Shown one piece after another: positions 62,438 through 64,000 of a stretch of 64,000 nucleotides of DNA. The notes below the pieces were generated by a model, which worked only from the letters and a program-made list of their open reading frames with translations, was not told the DNA's origin and did no database searches. Both the position numbers and the translations under genes were made by a program. The DNA is from Tetrahymena thermophila SB210 (lineage: Eukaryota; Ciliophora; Oligohymenophorea; Hymenostomatida; Tetrahymenidae), in contig NW_002476013.1 in NCBI RefSeq assembly GCF_000189635.1, forward strand, positions 1 to 64,000, read 5' to 3'. How positions within the stretch are numbered: position 1 is the stretch's first letter; every line of letters begins with the position of its first letter.

Positions 62438-64000
62438 TTTTTTGCTTATTGTAAATATTTGGTATTATTTTAATTTTTTATGTGAAATTATATTTTCTTA
62501 TATTTTCTTTTCCTCTCTCTAATTTACTAAAAAATTTATTTGTTTTTTTTTTTTTCTTTTTATGATTTTTTTATGATTTTTCTTTTCTTTTGAATAATAA
62601 AATCAAAAATTTTTTATTAATTACGCATTATATATTTAATTAGAATATTTCATAATCTTCTAACAAATTATAAAATCTAATTATTAGTAACTTTTTTGAT
62701 ATCAAGCAAGCAAATTTAAAAAAATAAATAGCTCTCAACATAAATTGATCAATAAATTAGTAAACTAAATATTTTAAAGATAATGAAGATAAAACTAAAG
62801 CTTAATTATAGACACAATTTATGATTCAGTATAAAAAAATAATAAGTAAATTGCAAACTAAAATAATTCTTGATTGTAAGAATTAAGTTTCTAAGGTGTT
62901 GTTTAAATCATTACAATTAATCTATCTAAATATTATTTTGAATCTTCTTATAAAAAATTATTTTTTAGAATCTAATAAATTTTATTTGATTAACCAATAA
63001 GTTTTTAGCCTATTTATAAATTATAAAATTTTATGTATTTTAATTCTATTAAATTTTCTCAAATTGTTATTTTTTAAAAAAAAGTAAAAATTTAATGTGA
63101 TTTGTATCAATTTTCCAATATTTAAAAATGAATTAAAATTGATTTTTTTTATTTTAAAACTTTTTTTTATGATTAGACTTATTTATTTTTTTCATTAATC
63201 CAAAAAAAATTGATAAAATAAAGAAAGCTAAATTTTAGTAGGAATTTTTTCTTTTTCTTTTTTAACGTTAATTCTAAAATTATTTTTCTCAAGTTATTAT
63301 CATCTTTTTTATTTTTAAATATGATATAAATCAAAATTAATTACATATTTTTTTTAATGTCCATATTTATTTTTTATCTTTAAACAATCTTTTTTTTCTT
63401 TAAATTTATTAAAATCTGAGCTCATTTTTAAACTTAAAATCTTAGAATTTTTGTGCTTCTTTAATTCGATAAAATAAATTAAAAATTATTTTTTAAATTT
63501 ACTGATTGTGCTTGAAATACTTAAATTTTTACTTTTACGTGATCTATTATAATAAAATTATACATAATCTCTATCTATTTTATTTATTTTATATAAAATT
63601 TATTTATGACTATCTATTTTGGTATATTTAATTTCATTCAAATTAAGAAACTAAATTCACAAATATAAATAAAAGATTCTAAAAAATGATTAATCATTCT
63701 ATTTTAAATTAAAATCAAAGTTAATATTTTTATTTAATATAATTTAAATTAAATACTGGGTTTGAAAAATTGATAATAAAACCTTTAAAAATATAATTAA
63801 TATGAAGACTAAAATTTCATTCAATACCTTTATTAAAAAAACAAAATTCTTTCATACTTTTTATAAATTAATCTTTATAAACAAATTTATAAATGAATAA
63901 TGATGATGTTTTCTATTAAATAAAAACAATAGATTTTTATTATGAAAGTGAAATTAATTAAATCAAAATTGCTTAATTAATAATTCATTTATTGTCATCA
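62438..64000. other. AT-rich region to the window edge
   Basis: Upstream of the last minus-strand gene. Pyrimidine-rich tracts at 62520-62600 may be its 5' leader. No coding frame, RNA gene or repeat was recognised up to base 64000. Confidence 0.6.

Overview
This window is one end of a ciliate macronuclear chromosome, almost certainly Tetrahymena or a close relative. It opens with 40 perfect C4A2 telomere repeats. The DNA is very AT-rich. Every long gene reads through only if TAA and TAG mean glutamine and TGA is the sole stop. Introns are short, AT-rich and GT..AG. This code explains why standard-code reading frames look broken here. All exon maps below were built by hand from frame, splice-site and protein-family agreement; none rests on transcripts.

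Layout, left to right. A telomere and about 430 bp of subtelomere are followed by a minus-strand P4-ATPase lipid flippase. Next come two minus-strand catabolic enzymes: branched-chain 2-oxoacid dehydrogenase E1 alpha and a dienoyl-CoA isomerase-like crotonase. Then three intronless plus-strand EamA/DMT transporter paralogues appear (13.7, 25.5 and 29.5 kb). They are separated by a 1664-residue secreted/membrane LVIVD-propeller protein (19.1-24.1 kb) and long AT-rich spacers. A small minus-strand leucine-rich-repeat gene (32.2-33.1 kb) has almost one exon per repeat. A run of small plus-strand genes follows: a TPR protein, a SNU13/15.5K homologue and a CPYC glutaredoxin with an N-terminal myristoylation-like motif.

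The right half holds a minus-strand Asn-rich, probably nuclear protein; a nine-exon plus-strand RPAP3-like co-chaperone; a plus-strand coiled-coil tandem-GAF protein; two minus-strand four-helix membrane proteins, one with YQQQPP repeats; a minus-strand SK-like potassium channel; and a minus-strand low-complexity protein of unknown function.

The genes do not form operons. The clearest functional pairing is leucine/isoleucine/valine breakdown (E1 alpha) beside unsaturated fatty acyl-CoA isomerisation, with a variant peroxisomal tail. SNU13 (box C/D snoRNP) and the RPAP3-like protein (R2TP co-chaperone, which assembles box C/D snoRNPs in other eukaryotes) both serve RNP biogenesis.

The most notable lead is the insert in the RPAP3-like protein. 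It carries three exact SILK motifs plus RVxF-like motifs, which are the two classic PP1-phosphatase docking signatures. Other leads are a structured GC-richer island at 36.06-36.19 kb that may be a small RNA, an active-site substitution in the crotonase, and introns of about 31-44 nt. No rRNA, tRNA, CRISPR array, virus-like element or transposon was recognised.
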